Part shown: positions 37,268 to 39,737 of the stretch, piece after piece | Position numbering within the stretch: position 1 is the stretch's first letter | Layout of the letters: each line of letters opens with the position of its first letter | Source of the DNA: Psychrobacter sp. | GTDB lineage: Bacteria; Pseudomonadota; Gammaproteobacteria; Pseudomonadales; Moraxellaceae | Assembly (NCBI GenBank): GCA_018260445.1 | Contig: JAGLBE010000023.1 | Span: forward strand, 1-39,737 | DNA: 39,737 nt | Direction: 5' to 3' | Made by a program: the position numbers and the translations under genes | Notes under the pieces: generated by a model | The model's input: the letters and a program-made list of their open reading frames with translations, nothing else | What the model was told of the DNA's origin: nothing | The model's database searches: none

Positions 37268-37681
37268 ATGAAAGAATTATATTCTACCAGTGCGACAGTA
37301 ACCGGCGGCCGTATGGGCACGGCCAAAATTGACGATAGTGACATGGAAATCAAAATGTCACCACCGGGCTCTGGTCAAGAAGGCAGTAATCCAGAACAAC
37401 TATTTGCCATGGGTTTTGCGGCGTGCTTCGATAGTGCCCTTGGCGTGGTTAAAAAGATGCAAGGTTTAAGCTTTGGGTCAACCACTAAATCCACAGTATC
37501 CTTATTGCAGGGTGCTAATCACGATTATAAGTTAGCGGTTAAACTGCATGTGATTGCTGATAGCACCGATGCCAGCATCGATGACATTCAAAAAGCGGTC
37601 GAAACAGCGCATGAAGTTTGCCCGTATTCTAAAGCGACGAATGGCAATATTGAGGTGACGGTAACTTCTGAACTTAAGTAG
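37268..37681 (+). CDS. ohr: Organic hydroperoxide resistance protein Ohr
   Basis: A canonical Ohr of 137 residues: LYSTSATVTGGRMGTAK with Arg15, NPEQLFAMGFAACF with Glu43 and the peroxidatic Cys53, and the resolving Cys118 in CPYSKAT. The dimeric enzyme reduces alkyl and lipid hydroperoxides in the cytoplasm, taking electrons from lipoamide systems. AAAGGA lies seven bases upstream of the ATG at 37268. It follows the divergent paralogue by 108 bases on the same strand, and a terminator closes the pair. No ohrR repressor gene is in the window. Confidence 0.95.
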   Translation: MKELYSTSATVTGGRMGTAKIDDSDMEIKMSPPGSGQEGSNPEQLFAMGFAACFDSALGVVKKMQGLSFGSTTKSTVSLLQGANHDYKLAVKLHVIADSTDASIDDIQKAVETAHEVCPYSKATNGNIEVTVTSELK

Positions 37682-37761
37682 TTAGAATTTGAGTAGTCAG
37701 AATTCAAATCACTAATAGTTAAACAACCATACGCCAACAAGTTTATTTTAGTCTCCTTCTA

Positions 37762-37795
37762 AAACCCAAATCGTCTATGGCGGTTTGGGTTTTTG
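37762..37795 (+). terminator. Rho-independent terminator after ohr
   Basis: AAACCCAAATCG and CGGTTTGGGTTT pair (one G-T) around a seven-base loop and are followed by further T residues (TTTTTG). It lies 80 bases beyond the ohr stop. Confidence 0.85.
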
Positions 37796-37937
37796 TTTGC
37801 ATGACGATATCTTCCATATCTACAATCAGCCTATCGACAGCTCATTTTTTCGTTATAATAAGTCTAAATTATAACCCATCACCCCTTAAACCTCTTTGTT
37901 CCTATGCCATGAATTCACATTGATTAAGCGACATCTT

Positions 37938-39737
37938 ATGACTGACAACACTGCTGAACATAACTCTGCCAATACGGCCAATAAAGACACTGCAAACACC
38001 ACACCAGACGCAGCACCTGACACCACAACCGACACCTCGCACACGGCACTTGACCCCAACGTGTTGCCCACCTTTGATACCATGCCTGCGGTGGCAACGA
38101 TGGATACCAGCCATATCAAAAAAGATGAGCCGCCATTTATATTGGTCGATGGCTCGTATTATTTATTCCGTACCTATCACGCCTTGCCTAAAACCATGAT
38201 GACTACCCAAGGCCTAATGACCAATGCGATTCGCGGCACGCTTAATGCCCTGCTAAAGCTGATGCGTCGCTATCACCCGACCCATATGGCAGTGTGTTTT
38301 GATACCAAGGCGCCCACGTTTCGCCATGTCATGTCAGACGATTACAAGGCGAATCGTCCAAAGATGGACGTGGAATTGGCCGAACAAATTCCGTATATCC
38401 ACCGTTTGGTGCGGGCATTGGGGATTCCGCTGCTACGCATTGACGGCGCTGAAGCCGACGATATTATTGGTACGCTAACCGAGCGGGCGGTGGCCGAGGG
38501 TCATCATGTGGTGATTTCGACAGGCGATAAAGACATGGCGCAGCTGGTCAATGATTGCGTGGTTTTAGAGGACAGCTTTTCGGGTAATATCACTGACGTT
38601 GACGGGGTTATTGAGAAATTTGGGGTCAAACCTATACAAATTATAGACCTATTAACCTTAATGGGCGATAGCTCAGACGGTATTCAAGGCATCCCTAGCG
38701 TGGGGCAAAAAACGGCCGCTAAATGGCTTAATAAGTACGACACGGTCGAGAACGTGCTTGCCAATGCGAGCCAAATAAAAGGCAAAGTGGGCGAAAAACT
38801 GGTTGAGTTTGCCGATAATATCCCGCGTGACAAGCAGCTTGCCACCATTATCACCAACCTAGAGATTGGTCAAGATTGGGAAGATTTGCGCATTAATACT
38901 GACCCTAATGAATTTGTGGCCGAACTGCGCGACCTGTATCGCGAACTGGAATTCAAAAACGAGCTGGCATCGCTTGACCATCCCAATCATCCCGCCAACA
39001 TTGAGAATATTGATAGCGCTCACAGTGTGACTACCAGCAAAGCCAATAGCGAGTCACAAGCGCAAGTGGCAAAAACGATGCAGCAGCAAAAACAAGCCTC
39101 TATCATTGAACATATCAAAGCCAGTCAGCACCATGACAAAGCATGGCATACCGTGCTTGACGAAAACACGCTAGATACATTGTTTCATAAATTGCAAACT
39201 GCGCCGTATTTTGCGGTCGATACCGAAACCACCCATGTCAATTGGCGTGAGGCCGAGATTGTTGGCTTGTCTTTCTCGTTGCAAGCGCACGAAGCCTATT
39301 ATATCCCGCTTGCGCATGTGGACTATAATGAGCCCGTTAAAGTTAAAAAAGCGACAACCAAAAAGGCGCAAGACGAACAGCTTGCGCTTGAGGCCGAAGA
39401 GACAAACAACATTGAACCGCAACTTGCCAAACAGCTGGATCGTGATAAAGTGCTTGCCAAACTCAAACCGATATTAGAGAACCCCAACATCGGTAAAATT
39501 GGTCAGCATCTAAAGTATGATGCGCATGTGTTATCCAAATACGGCGTTGACCTTAATACGACGCCAAAAAATTGGGCAATGGACACCATGCTGGCAAGCT
39601 ACGTCATCAATGCGGCGGCTACCCGTCATGGTATGGACGACCTTGCACGCCATTATCTACATACCCAAACCATTAGTTTTGAAGATGTCGCTGGCAAAGG
39701 TGCCAAGCAAGTCACCTTTGATAAAGTGGCGATTGAG
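37938..39737 (+). CDS. polA: DNA polymerase I, N-terminal 600 residues (continues past window)
   Basis: The frame stays open to the last base. After a hydrophilic extension of about 70 residues, the 5'-3' exonuclease domain begins at FILVDGSYYLFRTYHALPK and continues with TGDKDMAQL and the helix-hairpin-helix GIPSVGQKTAAKW (about 250). The 3'-5' proofreading domain starts near residue 395 and keeps the first catalytic pair, Asp428 and Glu430 in FAVDTETTHV, so proofreading looks intact. The polymerase domain is outside the window. E. coli PolA begins about four residues before its ILVDGS motif; here translation from the ATG at 37938 adds a Thr/Asp/Asn-rich tail. In-frame ATGs at 38082 and 38100 would give a nearly normal start, but none of the three has a strong Shine-Dalgarno. 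Confidence 0.95.
   Translation, partial: MTDNTAEHNSANTANKDTANTTPDAAPDTTTDTSHTALDPNVLPTFDTMPAVATMDTSHIKKDEPPFILVDGSYYLFRTYHALPKTMMTTQGLMTNAIRGTLNALLKLMRRYHPTHMAVCFDTKAPTFRHVMSDDYKANRPKMDVELAEQIPYIHRLVRALGIPLLRIDGAEADDIIGTLTERAVAEGHHVVISTGDKDMAQLVNDCVVLEDSFSGNITDVDGVIEKFGVKPIQIIDLLTLMGDSSDGIQGIPSVGQKTAAKWLNKYDTVENVLANASQIKGKVGEKLVEFADNIPRDKQLATIITNLEIGQDWEDLRINTDPNEFVAELRDLYRELEFKNELASLDHPNHPANIENIDSAHSVTTSKANSESQAQVAKTMQQQKQASIIEHIKASQHHDKAWHTVLDENTLDTLFHKLQTAPYFAVDTETTHVNWREAEIVGLSFSLQAHEAYYIPLAHVDYNEPVKVKKATTKKAQDEQLALEAEETNNIEPQLAKQLDRDKVLAKLKPILENPNIGKIGQHLKYDAHVLSKYGVDLNTTPKNWAMDTMLASYVINAAATRHGMDDLARHYLHTQTISFEDVAGKGAKQVTFDKVAIE

Overview
The window looks like a chromosomal segment of a gammaproteobacterium in the Moraxellaceae, most probably Psychrobacter or a close relative. 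The grounds are the conserved tRNA-tuf-tRNA-secE-nusG-rplKAJL-rpoBC locus, Acinetobacter/Psychrobacter-like NusG and RpoB/RpoC sequences, type II secretion genes scattered rather than in one operon, type IV pilus minor pilins, and long Ala/Thr/Asn-rich linkers inside otherwise standard proteins. The genus call comes from remembered protein similarity, not from a search.

Layout. 1-2049: two prepilin-like genes (fimT-like, cut by the window edge, and pilE-like) and a ComF-type competence phosphoribosyltransferase. 2108-6283: outer-membrane phospholipase A (pldA) and the thiol:disulfide transporter DsbD with an unusually long linker. 6332-8307: gspG and gspF of a type II secretion system, followed at 8419-8591 by a MITE-like element with 15-bp perfect inverted ends that include CTAG. 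8656-10693: an unrecognised protein and an AraC-type regulator. 10694-11885: a long gene-free stretch, then tRNA-His, tRNA-Arg and tRNA-Pro. 12177-15526: an McrBC-type restriction pair whose McrB lacks the usual N-terminal DNA-reading domain and whose McrC has a tandem-repeat insert inside the nuclease domain. 15824-17146: a DUF4442 hotdog protein and a DUF6586-like protein.

17426-33343 is the transcription/translation core, all on the minus strand. In transcription order it reads tRNA-Thr(TGT), tRNA-Tyr, tRNA-Gly, tRNA-Thr(GGT), tuf, [terminator, promoter], tRNA-Trp, secE, nusG, rplK, rplA, rplJ, rplL, [terminator, promoter], rpoB, rpoC, [terminator]. The order matches the classical E. coli locus, but the visible signals split it into at least three transcription units: tRNA-tuf, tRNA-Trp-secE-nusG-ribosomal proteins, and rpoBC.

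33461-39737: a tail-anchored FHA-domain protein, a small inverted-repeat element, release factor 3 (prfC), two tandem Ohr/OsmC peroxidase paralogues on the plus strand with a terminator, and the first 600 codons of DNA polymerase I (polA), which runs off the window and carries an unusual N-terminal extension.

Most of the window is housekeeping. The best candidate for something unusual is the reader-less McrBC pair with its repeat tracts. After it come the MITE-like element, the back-to-back terminator/promoter that uncouples rpoBC from rplL, and the unrecognised gene at 8656-9669. I saw no CRISPR array, rRNA, complete insertion sequence or prophage.
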